Below, one piece after another: positions 25,556-35,081 of a stretch of 42,763 nucleotides of DNA. The position numbers and the translations under genes were made by a program. The notes beneath the pieces were generated by a model, which ran no database searches, had not been told where the DNA came from, and worked only from the letters and a program-made list of their open reading frames with translations. How positions within the stretch are numbered: the first letter of the stretch is position 1; each line of letters starts with the position of its first letter. The DNA comes from Nocardia nova NBRC 15556. GTDB taxonomy: Bacteria; Actinomycetota; Actinomycetes; Mycobacteriales; Mycobacteriaceae. The stretch lies in assembly GCF_001613005.1 (NCBI RefSeq), contig NZ_BDBN01000085.1:1-42763 (forward strand). The letters run 5' to 3'.

Positions 25556-26173
25556 CTATGCGTTCCCGGCCGAGATTCCGATGCGCTGGCGTTGCGGGAT
25601 GACCTGGTCGAAGGAGTCGACGATGTGGTCGATGAAGCCGTACTCCCGGGCCTCGGTCGCGGTGAACCAGCGGTCGTGCAGTGAATCCTCGTAGATGCGG
25701 TCGAACGGTTGCCCGGTGTCCTCGGCGATCAGTCCGAGCACGGTGTTCACGGTGTGGCGCAGATCGTCGGCCTGCACCTCCACCTCGCCCGCGCTGCCGC
25801 CGATGCCCGCCGACCCCTGATGCATGAGGATGCGGGCGTGCGGCAGTGCGTAGCGGCGGCCGCGAGTTCCGGCCGAGAGCAGGAATTGTCCTGCGCTGCA
25901 GGCCAATCCGAGCGCCAGCGTCGACACCCGGCACGGCACCAGTCGCATCACGTCGCGAATCGCGAGCATCGACGGCACCGACCCGCCCGGCGAGTGAATC
26001 CACAGTGAGATGTCGGCGTCGGGGTCTTCGGCCGCGAGGGTGAGCATCTGGGTCGTGAGCAGCGTGCCGTTGTCGTCGTCGAGCCCGCCGTCGAGGACGA
26101 GGATGCGGCGGCTGAGCAGCTGCTCGCGCGACCGCCAACTGAACAACGGAATCTTGTTGTCGTCGTGAGCCAT
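25556..26173 (-). CDS. ATP-dependent Clp protease proteolytic subunit, ClpP1 type
   Basis: Self-compartmentalising serine protease subunit of 205 residues, partner of ClpX/ClpC unfoldases. The triad is complete: Ser93 in LACSAGQFLL, His118 in ILMHQ and Asp167 in SLHDRW. HSPGG stands at 60-64 where INSPGG is usual. The ATG at 26173 begins MAHDDNKIPLF; a GTG at 26203 would add ten residues. It is first in a two-gene operon with a Ser-less ClpP. No tig gene precedes it, unlike the essential clpP1P2 operon, so this is probably an additional pair comparable to Streptomyces clpP3P4. The housekeeping pair should be elsewhere in the genome. Confidence 0.92.
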   Translation of the reverse strand: MAHDDNKIPLFSWRSREQLLSRRILVLDGGLDDDNGTLLTTQMLTLAAEDPDADISLWIHSPGGSVPSMLAIRDVMRLVPCRVSTLALGLACSAGQFLLSAGTRGRRYALPHARILMHQGSAGIGGSAGEVEVQADDLRHTVNTVLGLIAEDTGQPFDRIYEDSLHDRWFTATEAREYGFIDHIVDSFDQVIPQRQRIGISAGNA

Positions 26174-26251
26174 ACGCCCACGGTGCCGCAGCGGACCCGG
26201 CACGCGCCCGTCATGCTGCTGTCAGCAGATCTGCCCACAGCAGCGGCAGTC

Positions 26252-26275
26252 GATGCGCGGCCGAGGCTGCGCATC
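26252..26275 (-). promoter_or_regulatory. inverted repeat upstream of the clpP operon
   Basis: GATGCGC (26252-26258) and GCGCATC (26269-26275), perfect 7-bp arms with a 10-base spacer, 79 bases before the clpP start. It does not match CGC-N5-GCG. It may be an operator or chance in GC-rich DNA. Confidence 0.35.
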
Positions 26276-26314
26276 CCTCAGATCTCGAGCCGAGCCGGCA
26301 CGCCCCGATTTCGG

Positions 26315-26344
26315 GCCCGTGGTGGCGACCGCACCACCACGGGC
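26315..26344 (-). terminator. hairpin terminator of pepN
   Basis: 11-bp perfect stem (26315-26325 with 26334-26344), 8-base loop, 8 bases after the pepN stop on the minus strand. A second small hairpin CCCGA-TT-TCGGG follows. Confidence 0.75.
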
Positions 26345-26352
26345 AACCGGAC

Positions 26353-28947
26353 TCAGGCGATGTCGGCGGCGCGGGCGCGCAGCGAGCGTTCGATTCCCGC
26401 CTTGCCCTCGATCACCAAGCGGCGCAGGGCCGGCGGATGCTCATCGGCGAGGAATTTGTCGGCCACGGCCACGGCTTCCTCGCTGATGGCCCAGTGCGGG
26501 TAGAGGCCGACCACGACGGTCTGCGCGACCTCGCTGGAGCGGCGTTCCCACACCGAGGCGATCTCGTCGAAGTAGCGCTGCACATAGGGCGCGAGCAGTT
26601 CGCCCTGGCCGATGGGAGCGAAGCCGCCGACGATGGCGCGGGCGGTGATGTTCGGGACGGAGTCGTCGTCCATCACCGTCCGCCACGCCTTCTCCTTGAC
26701 CTCGGCCTGCGGCCGGGCGGTGGCGGCCGCGGCCGCTTGGCGCCGGCCCGCGGCGGTGGGATCACGCTCGAGTTCGGCGTCGATGACCGGGGTGTCGGTG
26801 CTCTCGGCATCGAGCTGACCGGCCGCCGCGAGCGCCTGCACGATCCGCCAGCGCAGATCGGTGTCCACCGCGAGCCCGGGCAGTTCGACCGCGGCGGGAT
26901 CGGAGTCCAGCAGCAGCGTGCCCAGCACTTCGCTGTGCCACGGCGACAGGCGCGCGGCGGTGAGGGCGTTGACGAAGGCCAGCTGATGGTCCGAACCCGG
27001 TTCGGCCGCACGAGCCAGTTCCAGGAGCCGGTCGGCGAAGGCCGGCCATCCGGTCTGATCGGCCCACTCCGGGTCAGCGTAGCTCGCCAGGGCGGTCTGT
27101 GCCTGCATCAGAAGCCGTTGCACCACACCGATTTCGGTTTCGGCGCCGATCCCGCGTTGCACCAGCGCCACGAAATCCCGTGCCCGCATCTCCGCCTGCC
27201 GCGTCATCTCCCATGCCGCCGACCAGCACAGCGTGCGCGGCAGGGATTCGGCGATATCGGCGATGCGCGCGACCACGGTGTCGAGCGATTGTGGATCCAG
27301 GCGAAGCGAACAGTAGGTCAGGTCGTCGTCGTTCACCAGCACCAGCTGACCGCGCTCGACGCCGACCAGCTCGGCGACCTCGGTGCGCTCGGCGGCGTCG
27401 AGATCGAGTTCGACCCGCTTGGTACGCACCAGCTTTCCGTCGCGGTCGTCGTAGACGCCGATGGCGAGGCGATGCACGCGGTGTTCGCCGGCGCCGGGTT
27501 CGGCACCGCCCTGCACGACCGCGAATCGGGTGAATTTCCCGTCGGCGTCGACCTCGAAGTCGGGACGCAGCGTGTTGAGGCCGGTGGTCTTGAGCCACTG
27601 CGCGCCCCAGCCGGAAAGATCACGCCCGGAGGACTTTTCGAGCGCGCCGACCAGATCGTCGAAGGTGGCGTTGCCGAAGGCGTGTGCGGCGAAGTAGTCC
27701 CGCAGCCCGGCCAGGAACGGCTCCAGCCCCACGTAGGCCACCAGCTGCTTGAGTACCGAGGCGCCCTTAGCGTAGGTGATGCCGTCGAAGTTGACCTCCA
27801 CGGCCGCCAGGTCCGGAATGTCGGCGGCGATGGGATGGGTGGAGGGCAGCTGATCCTGCCGGTACGCCCACGACTTCTCCACATTGGCGAAAGTCGTCCA
27901 GGCGCCGGTGTATTCGGTGGCCTCGGCCTGGCACAGCACCGAGGCGAACGTGGCGAACGACTCGTTCAGCCACAGATCGTCCCACCACTTCATGGTGACG
28001 AGATCGCCGAACCACATATGCGCCATCTCGTGCAGCACGGTCTCGGCGCGACGCTCGTAGGAGGCCCGGGTGACCTTGGACCGGAACACGTAGTCCTCGA
28101 GGAACGTCACCGCGCCGGCGTTCTCCATCGCGCCGGCGTTGAACTCGGGAACGAACAGCTGATCGTATTTCCCGAACACGTAGGGGACACCGAAATTGCG
28201 GTGGTAGAACGCGAAGCCCTGCTTGGTTTCGGTGAAAAGCCGTTCCGCGTCCATGAATTCGGCGAGCGAGGCGCGGCAGTAGATGCCGAGCGGGATCGTG
28301 GACTGATCGTCGGTGTACACATCGATCCATTTGGCGTACGGCCCGGCGATCAGCGCGACCAGATAGGTGCTCATCCGCGGCGTCGTGGCGAAGGTGTGCT
28401 CGACCACCTCGCCGACGGTGCGGGTGGCGGTCGCGGCGCCGTTGGAGATCACCTCCCAGTCGGCGGGCGCGGTGACCGTCATGTCGTAGGTCGCCTTGAG
28501 GTCGGGCTGGTCGAAGCAGGCGAACATCCGCTTGGCGTCGGCGGTTTCGAACTGCGAGTACAGATAGACCTTGTCGTCGGTCGGATCGACGAAGCGGTGC
28601 AGGCCCTCACCCGTGTGCGAGTACACGCAGTCGGCCTCGACCACCAGGACGTTGTTCTCGGCCAGATCGGTGAGGGTGAGGCCCTCGGACTCGTCGTAGC
28701 CGGAAACGTCGAGTTCGGTGCCGTTGAGTACGGCCGAACGCACACCCGCGGCAACGATGTCGATGAAGGTCTGCGCGCCCGGGGCGGCGGTGAACGTGAC
28801 GGTGGAGCGCGAGAAGAACGTCTCGCCGGCGGTGGCCGCGGGACCGGTCGGTTGCCCGGTGAGGTCGAGTTCGACGCGATAGTTCTCCACACTGATCGTC
28901 GCGGCCCGCGCGATGGCTTGGTCGCGGGTGAGGTTCGGTGCAGACAA
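26353..28947 (-). CDS. pepN: aminopeptidase N, M1 zinc metallopeptidase
   Basis: Cytoplasmic zinc aminopeptidase removing N-terminal residues from peptides, 864 residues, the family's normal size. Seen: exopeptidase motif GAMEN at 272-276 binding the free N-terminus, and the HEMAH zinc motif with His306 and His310 and the third ligand Glu329 in LWLNES. The large ERAP1-like helical C-terminal domain is complete. The TTG at 28947 was chosen because AAGGAG lies 5 bases upstream; upstream frame-open sequence has no protein character. It probably finishes degradation of peptides released by Clp and the proteasome. Divergent from purC across 222 bases. Confidence 0.95.
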   Translation of the reverse strand: MSAPNLTRDQAIARAATISVENYRVELDLTGQPTGPAATAGETFFSRSTVTFTAAPGAQTFIDIVAAGVRSAVLNGTELDVSGYDESEGLTLTDLAENNVLVVEADCVYSHTGEGLHRFVDPTDDKVYLYSQFETADAKRMFACFDQPDLKATYDMTVTAPADWEVISNGAATATRTVGEVVEHTFATTPRMSTYLVALIAGPYAKWIDVYTDDQSTIPLGIYCRASLAEFMDAERLFTETKQGFAFYHRNFGVPYVFGKYDQLFVPEFNAGAMENAGAVTFLEDYVFRSKVTRASYERRAETVLHEMAHMWFGDLVTMKWWDDLWLNESFATFASVLCQAEATEYTGAWTTFANVEKSWAYRQDQLPSTHPIAADIPDLAAVEVNFDGITYAKGASVLKQLVAYVGLEPFLAGLRDYFAAHAFGNATFDDLVGALEKSSGRDLSGWGAQWLKTTGLNTLRPDFEVDADGKFTRFAVVQGGAEPGAGEHRVHRLAIGVYDDRDGKLVRTKRVELDLDAAERTEVAELVGVERGQLVLVNDDDLTYCSLRLDPQSLDTVVARIADIAESLPRTLCWSAAWEMTRQAEMRARDFVALVQRGIGAETEIGVVQRLLMQAQTALASYADPEWADQTGWPAFADRLLELARAAEPGSDHQLAFVNALTAARLSPWHSEVLGTLLLDSDPAAVELPGLAVDTDLRWRIVQALAAAGQLDAESTDTPVIDAELERDPTAAGRRQAAAAATARPQAEVKEKAWRTVMDDDSVPNITARAIVGGFAPIGQGELLAPYVQRYFDEIASVWERRSSEVAQTVVVGLYPHWAISEEAVAVADKFLADEHPPALRRLVIEGKAGIERSLRARAADIA

Positions 28948-29169
28948 GGAGACTCCTTCGCTCGGACCGGTCGTGTGAACCACGCTGCGGATGCAGTCGC
29001 TGACGGTGCCCAGAATGCCACGTTCGCGACCGCACGGCTGGGCCGACCGTGTATCCGCACCCCGTGCGTGACGAAACGCCGCGCGCCACGCCACCGAGCG
29101 TCCGGGCCCGCCGGGGCGCTCGGTAGGCTGGGCGTTCGTGTGCGGCGGACAGCGAAGCGAGGAGGGCCG

Positions 29170-29994
29170 GTGAAGCACATCCACGCCGGTAAGGTGCGCG
29201 ATCTCTACGAGGACGGGGAATCGCTGATTCTGGTCGCCTCCGATCGGGTCTCGGTCTACGACGTGGTGCTGCCGACGCCGATTCCGGACAAGGGCGCGCT
29301 GCTCACCCAGTTGTCGAACTGGTGGTTCGACTACTTCTCCGATGTGCCCAACCACGTGCTCTCGACCACCGACGTGCCCGACGAATTCGCCGGGCGGGCG
29401 GTGCGCGTGCGACCGCTGAAGATGGTTCAGGTGGAGTGCATCGCCCGCGGCTACCTGGTCGGCTCCGGCCTGCAGGAGTACCGCCGCACCGGCGCGGTCT
29501 CCGGGGTGGCGCTGCCCGGCGGGCTGCGGGAGGGCGACAAACTTCCCGAGCCGATCTTCACCCCCACCACCAAGGCGTCCGCGGGACACGACGAGCCGAT
29601 CACCTTCGACGATGTGGTGAATCAGGAGGGTCGCGAGGTCGCCGAGAAACTCCGCGACCTGACCTTGCAGATCTACACCCGCGGCGCCGAGCACGCCGCG
29701 GGGCGCGGGGTGATCATCGCCGACACCAAGGTCGAATTCGGCTGGGACGGTGATGTTCTCACTCTCGGTGACGAGGTCCTGACCTCCGATTCGTCGCGGT
29801 TCTGGCCGGCCGACGAATGGGAGCCCGGCCGGGCGCAGCGCTCGTTCGACAAACAGTTCGTCCGCGACTGGGCGACCTCCACCGGCTGGGACAAGGAGCC
29901 GCCCGGCCCGGAGATTCCCGCCGATGTCGTGGCCGTGACCCGCGAGAAGTACATGGATGCCTACCAGCGCATCACCGGCAACACTTGGTCGTGA
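29170..29994 (+). CDS. purC: phosphoribosylaminoimidazole-succinocarboxamide synthase (SAICAR synthetase)
   Basis: De novo purine synthesis: condenses CAIR with aspartate using ATP, in the cytoplasm. The 274 residues are intermediate between bacterial short (about 240) and mycobacterial (297) forms. Seen: the N-terminal ATP strand GKVRDLYED, VASDRVSVYDVVL, VECIARGYLVGSG, IIADTKVEFG and SSRFWPADEW, SFDKQFVRDW in order. The GTG at 29170 is preceded closely by GGAGGG; a TAGGCT -10-like hexamer lies at 29124-29129. It is monocistronic here, with no other pur gene nearby. Identification is secure. Confidence 0.95.
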   Translation: MKHIHAGKVRDLYEDGESLILVASDRVSVYDVVLPTPIPDKGALLTQLSNWWFDYFSDVPNHVLSTTDVPDEFAGRAVRVRPLKMVQVECIARGYLVGSGLQEYRRTGAVSGVALPGGLREGDKLPEPIFTPTTKASAGHDEPITFDDVVNQEGREVAEKLRDLTLQIYTRGAEHAAGRGVIIADTKVEFGWDGDVLTLGDEVLTSDSSRFWPADEWEPGRAQRSFDKQFVRDWATSTGWDKEPPGPEIPADVVAVTREKYMDAYQRITGNTWS

Positions 29995-30063
29995 GCTCGG
30001 TCAGCTTCGCATCCGGAACCGGTTGCGTCGCATCGGGTTCGATGATCGGCGAGCGTCCGCCGG

Positions 30064-31350
<1,287 letters not shown>

Positions 31351-31361
31351 GGCTCGGCGGC

Positions 31362-31763
31362 TCAGGCCTCGGTCGCCGGGGCGTCCATCACCGCGCGCAC
31401 CTCGATGTATTCACCGATGGGTGTGCCGCCCGGGCCCGGTGCGGCCGATGCCTGCGCGGCGATCTCCAACGCCCGATCGGCGCTGTCCACATCGACGATC
31501 CAGTAGCCCGCCAGGAATTCCTTGGTCTCCGGGAACGGACCGTCGGTGACCACCGGCGCGGACCGCCCGTCGGCGCTGACGATGCGGGCCTGATCCGGAA
31601 ACGCCAGGCCCTGGGCGTCGACCAGCTCGCCCGATTCGCGCAGTGCCGCACCGAGCGCGCGCTGGAATTCGATATGGGCCGCGATGTCCTCGGGCGGCCA
31701 TTCGCCGATCGGAGTATCGCAGTGCGCGGCGGGGCGGTAGGTCTTGAGCAGCATGTACTTCAC
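31362..31763 (-). CDS. YciI/DGPF-domain protein, ECF42 partner
   Basis: Small ferredoxin-like alpha/beta protein of 133 residues. The defining VTDGPFPETKEFLAGYWI segment lies near 65-82. DGPF proteins are nearly always encoded beside ECF42 sigma factors and some are themselves ECF42 targets; biochemical role unresolved. The GTG at 31763 was chosen over the longer frame because GAGGAG sits 6 bases upstream and the protein then begins with the family's KYMLLKTY strand. A perfect TGTGA-N6-TCACA site is 87 bases upstream. Confidence 0.88.
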   Translation of the reverse strand: MKYMLLKTYRPAAHCDTPIGEWPPEDIAAHIEFQRALGAALRESGELVDAQGLAFPDQARIVSADGRSAPVVTDGPFPETKEFLAGYWIVDVDSADRALEIAAQASAAPGPGGTPIGEYIEVRAVMDAPATEA

Positions 31764-31849
31764 GATGATCTCCTCGGCTCGCCGGCGCGCCACCGCGGCG
31801 CGCTCACGATCGGGTCGGAGCCGGCCGCGACTCCTCGACCTACCTCGGC

Positions 31850-31865
31850 TGTGACTGTGGTCACA
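31850..31865 (-). promoter_or_regulatory. CRP/GlxR-type binding site upstream of YciI-ECF42
   Basis: TGTGA-CTGTGG-TCACA, exact match to the CRP-family consensus TGTGA-N6-TCACA, spanning the stop codon of the FAD oxidoreductase and 87 bases before the YciI start. Confidence 0.6.
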
Positions 31866-33081
31866 ATGTGGTGCTCGTGTCGGCCAGCGCGTCCGGATTC
31901 ACCGGGGCGCCGCCGAGGATCAGTTCCTTGATCCGATCGGTGACGTCCCAGACGTTGACGTTCATCCCCGCCAGCACGCGATTGCCCTGGTCCAGCCAGA
32001 AGGCGACGAATTCGCGGCTCGCGGTGTCGCCGCGCACCACCACGGACGTGGTCGCGCCCGGCGCGACGAAACCGGTGTACTCCATGCCGAGGTCGTACTG
32101 GTCGGTGAAGAAGTACGGCAGCCGATCGTAGGTCGCGGGCCGGTCGAGCATCGTCAGCGCCGCCACGACCGGTTGATTGAGGGCGGTGGCCCAGTGTTCG
32201 ACCCGCACTCGCTGCCCGAGCACCGGATGCTGCTGGTCGGCGATATCGCCCACCGCGACGATATCGGGATCGCTGCTGGCCAGGCTCTCGTCCACCAGCA
32301 CGCCGCCCTCGACCGCGAGACCCGCGTCGGCGGCCAGTTCGATATTCGGCCGGGCGCCGACCGCGATCAGCACCGCATCGGCGTCCACGACCGTGTCGTC
32401 GTCGAGCCGGACGCCGGTGGCCTTCCCGTCGGCGGTCACGATCTCGGCGGCCTTCACGCCACAGCGCAGGTCGACGCCGTGCGCGCGGTGCAACTCGCCG
32501 AAGACCGCGCCCATCTCCTCGCCGAGCGCGCCCTGCAGCGGGACCGCGCCGACCTCCAGGACGGTCACCTCGAGACCTGCGGTGCGCGCGGCCGCGGTGA
32601 CCTCCAGGCCGATCCAGCCCGCGCCGACGACGACCAGCCGCCGAGCCGAGCCGAACAGTGAGATCAGCGCATCGGACTGCCCGATCGTGCGCAACATGTG
32701 CACGCCCTCGGCATCGGCGCCGGGGATCGGCAATCGACGCGAGCGCGAGCCCGTGGCGAGGGCGAGTTTGTCGTAGGGCCGGGTCGAACCGTCCGGCAGC
32801 GCAACCGTTTTCGACGAGCGGTCGATGGCCGTCACGGTGGTGCCGAGCAGCAGTTCGACCTCGTGATCGCGATACCACTGCCCGGTGTGCACGGTGAAAT
32901 CGGCGAGCGATTTCTTGCCGAGCAGATGTTCCTTCGACAGTGGCGGCCGCTCGTAGGGTAGCTGCGCCTCCTCGCCGATCAACGTGATGGCGCCGTCGAA
33001 ATCGTTGTCGCGCAACGACTCCGCCAGCTTCGCGGCGGCCAGACCGCCACCGACGATGACGAACCTGGAATCTGTGGGCAT
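31861..33081 (-). CDS. FAD/NAD(P)-dependent oxidoreductase, ferredoxin-reductase type
   Basis: Flavoprotein of 406 residues in the pyridine-nucleotide disulfide oxidoreductase class I fold without redox Cys, like rubredoxin or ferredoxin reductases of oxygenase systems. Seen: FAD motif VIVGGGLAAAKLAESLR at 8-24, PYERPPLSK, NAD motif VVVGAGWIGLEV, the second FAD segment VAVGDIAD and the C-terminal ferredoxin-reductase dimer domain. It would pass electrons from NAD(P)H to a ferredoxin or P450 redox partner; no ferredoxin gene is adjacent. ATG at 33081 has GGAGG 9 bases upstream. Divergent from the nitroreductase-like gene. Confidence 0.88.
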   Translation of the reverse strand: MPTDSRFVIVGGGLAAAKLAESLRDNDFDGAITLIGEEAQLPYERPPLSKEHLLGKKSLADFTVHTGQWYRDHEVELLLGTTVTAIDRSSKTVALPDGSTRPYDKLALATGSRSRRLPIPGADAEGVHMLRTIGQSDALISLFGSARRLVVVGAGWIGLEVTAAARTAGLEVTVLEVGAVPLQGALGEEMGAVFGELHRAHGVDLRCGVKAAEIVTADGKATGVRLDDDTVVDADAVLIAVGARPNIELAADAGLAVEGGVLVDESLASSDPDIVAVGDIADQQHPVLGQRVRVEHWATALNQPVVAALTMLDRPATYDRLPYFFTDQYDLGMEYTGFVAPGATTSVVVRGDTASREFVAFWLDQGNRVLAGMNVNVWDVTDRIKELILGGAPVNPDALADTSTTL

Positions 33082-33150
33082 TGGGGAAAACCTCCGGGCA
33101 GCGGGCAACCAGGGTCGCATCCGACCCTACTGTGCGATCCCGCGGCGATC

Positions 33151-33177
33151 GGGAAATATCGCCAACTTCGCGGCGTT
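33151..33177 (+). promoter_or_regulatory. SigH/SigR-type promoter of the Rv2466c-like gene
   Basis: GGGAAA (33151-33156), exactly 18 bases, then GTT (33175-33177), as in oxidative-stress sigma factor promoters. The M. tuberculosis counterpart Rv2466c is known as a SigH-regulated gene. The predicted leader is about 54 bases. Confidence 0.6.
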
Positions 33178-33237
33178 GACCAATGCTGAGGGCGGGTGGC
33201 GTGCGGCCTCCCCACTGCTTCTTCGAAGGGACGAAAT

Positions 33238-33894
33238 GTGAGCGATCAGACGACCACCGCCGGTTCCAGGGACCGCGTCGATTTCTGGTTCGATCCGCTG
33301 TGCCCGTGGTGCTGGATCACCTCGCGCTGGATTCTGGAGGTCGGGAAGGTCCGCGATATCGACACGCACTTCCACGTCATGAGCCTGGCCGTGCTCAACG
33401 AGGGCCGTGAGGACCTCCCCGAGCGCTACGTCGAGATGATGAAATCGGCGTGGGGGCCGGTCCGGGTGGCCATCGCCGCGGCCGAACAGCACGGTGAGAA
33501 GGTGCTCTCACCGCTGTACACCGCGATGGGCACCCGCATCCACAATCGCCGGGAGGAGTACGAGCGCGAGAACCAGGCCGACACCCTGGCCGCGGTCGTC
33601 GCCGACGCTCTCGCCGAGGTGGGGCTGCCCGCCGAACTGGCCGAGGCCGCCACGAGCACCGACTACGACGAGGCGCTGCGCAAGAGCCACCACGCCGGCA
33701 TGGACAAGGTCGGGCCGGATGTCGGCACGCCGACCATCCACATCAACAACACCGCGTTCTTCGGCCCGGTGCTGTCGCGGATCCCGCGCGGCGAGGAGGC
33801 GGGGAAGGTGTGGGACGGGGCGGTCGCCCTGGCGTCCTACCCGCACTTCTTCGAGCTCAAGCGGACCCGGACCGAGGACCCGCAGTTCGACTAG
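33238..33894 (+). CDS. mycothiol-dependent nitroreductase-like DsbA-fold protein (Rv2466c family)
   Basis: Cytoplasmic thioredoxin-fold protein of 218 residues with a DsbA-type helical insert. Seen: N-terminal DFWFDPLCPWCW with the redox pair Cys22-Pro-Trp-Cys25, and the cis-Pro region VGTPTIHIN. Mycobacterial homologues use mycothiol to reduce substrates including nitro-prodrugs, and respond to oxidative stress. GTG start with GAAGGGA 6-8 bases upstream. The SigH-like promoter and the following rpiB/nei2 genes keep the mycobacterial neighbourhood, although an M48 protease gene is inserted. A 12-bp hairpin terminates it. Confidence 0.9.
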   Translation: MSDQTTTAGSRDRVDFWFDPLCPWCWITSRWILEVGKVRDIDTHFHVMSLAVLNEGREDLPERYVEMMKSAWGPVRVAIAAAEQHGEKVLSPLYTAMGTRIHNRREEYERENQADTLAAVVADALAEVGLPAELAEAATSTDYDEALRKSHHAGMDKVGPDVGTPTIHINNTAFFGPVLSRIPRGEEAGKVWDGAVALASYPHFFELKRTRTEDPQFD

Positions 33895-33902
33895 TGCATC
33901 GA

Positions 33903-33931
33903 CGGCACGGGGCGACGCGCGCCCCGTGCCG
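33903..33931. terminator. bidirectional hairpin terminator
   Basis: Perfect 12-bp stem (33903-33914 with 33920-33931), loop ACGCG, between the convergent nitroreductase-like and M48 genes. Confidence 0.85.
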
Positions 33932-33940
33932 GGCGCACGG

Positions 33941-35008
33941 CTACCGCGGCGGCAGCCCCGGAACTTCGCCGTATCCGGGGTAGCTGCCCATCTGGACGGG
34001 CGGTCCGGCCGGTGGCATCGGCGGCGGCGGGGCCGCCGGCGGACCGCTCGGCCGCAGGAACATCCGCCCGTGCCGGCTGCGGTCGCGCAGCGCCCACATC
34101 CGCCAGGTCAGCACCGGATGCGAGGACATGGCGTTGACCATCCAGACGAAGAACCCCTTGTCCTGTGGCGCGCGGTCGGCCATCTCGTCGAAATCGACCA
34201 GCGAGTTCAGGTATTTGCCGCCCGCAAGGGTTTTCATCGCGCCCGGAGCGCCGAGATGACGGTTGCAGAAACCGTGATTGTCGGCGGTGTACTCCTGCGC
34301 GCGAATCAGCGAGTTGCCGATGATCGGCAGGAACGGCACGAGGAACATGCCCAGCTGGCGCCAGTACGACACATGGCCGGCCGCGATATGTCCGACCTCG
34401 TGGCCGATGATGAAGGCCAGCGCGTCGGGGTCGCGAGCCTGACCGCCGACCTCGAACAGATCGCTGTAGACGACCACGTAGCGTCGGAATCCGTGTCCCG
34501 AGGCGAAGGCGTTGATCTGCCCGTTGCCCAGCACCACGTAGGCATCCGGGACGGTCGCCATGCCGAAGCGCGCGGCCGCCTCGACCACCATCCGGTATCC
34601 CTCCGGGAACTGGGTGGGCGACATCTTCACGGCATTGAGCCGCTGCATCGAATAATTGGTGCCGCGGCCGAACCACAGCAGCAGCGGCGCGAGGATCAGC
34701 AGCAGGACGTAATAGTTCACCGCACCGACGAGCAGGAACAGCAGCGCGATCAGATATCCGCTGACGGTGGCCAGAATCACGACGATCAGCAGCGGGATCT
34801 CCCAGCTGTGCCGGGCCGGCATACCCCACGGGGACAGTCCCCGCGTCGGTTGGTACGGAGGGATGTGCGGCGGCGAAAACGCTTGCTGCGGACCCCATCC
34901 CGGCGGTCCCAGCCGAGGATCCCACCCCGCCATACCGGTCACCGGATTCCACCCCGGTCCGCGCCCCTGCTGTGGTGACTGATCGGCCCACTGATCTTCG
35001 GACTGCAT
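33941..35008 (-). CDS. M48 family zinc metalloprotease, membrane-bound
   Basis: Membrane protease of 355 residues related to HtpX/Ste24. It is Pro/Gly/Trp-rich and disordered at the N-terminus (1-65). Two adjacent transmembrane helices follow (about 70-93 and 98-115). The catalytic domain has zinc motif HEVGH at 203-207 and third ligand Glu239 in RAQEYTADNHG. A further hydrophobic segment is near 220-235 and the C-terminus is Pro-rich. Likely role is turnover of damaged membrane proteins. ATG at 35008 is preceded by TATAGA at about -10, suggesting a very short leader. It is divergent from rpiB and inserted relative to mycobacterial gene order. Confidence 0.88.
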   Translation of the reverse strand: MQSEDQWADQSPQQGRGPGWNPVTGMAGWDPRLGPPGWGPQQAFSPPHIPPYQPTRGLSPWGMPARHSWEIPLLIVVILATVSGYLIALLFLLVGAVNYYVLLLILAPLLLWFGRGTNYSMQRLNAVKMSPTQFPEGYRMVVEAAARFGMATVPDAYVVLGNGQINAFASGHGFRRYVVVYSDLFEVGGQARDPDALAFIIGHEVGHIAAGHVSYWRQLGMFLVPFLPIIGNSLIRAQEYTADNHGFCNRHLGAPGAMKTLAGGKYLNSLVDFDEMADRAPQDKGFFVWMVNAMSSHPVLTWRMWALRDRSRHGRMFLRPSGPPAAPPPPMPPAGPPVQMGSYPGYGEVPGLPPR

Positions 35009-35068
35009 GGGCTGAACTCTATAGAGGATCGGGAAACGACCCCATGTGGAGCGAAACCACCCACCTGA

Positions 35069-35074
35069 CAGAAT
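35069..35074 (+). promoter_or_regulatory. -10-like element of rpiB, possibly leaderless
   Basis: CAGAAT ends 7 bases before the rpiB ATG; no Shine-Dalgarno sequence is present. Confidence 0.35.
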
Positions 35075-35081
35075 CTCAGCC

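Noticed and set aside
28948..29694. N-terminal extension of pepN
   Set aside because: Arg/Gly-rich sequence antisense to purC. A TTG with a strong ribosome site at 28947 gives the normal aminopeptidase length.
26437..29994. 1,185-codon plus-strand ORF
   Set aside because: Its first three quarters are antisense to pepN; only the last 275 codons are real (purC from GTG 29170).
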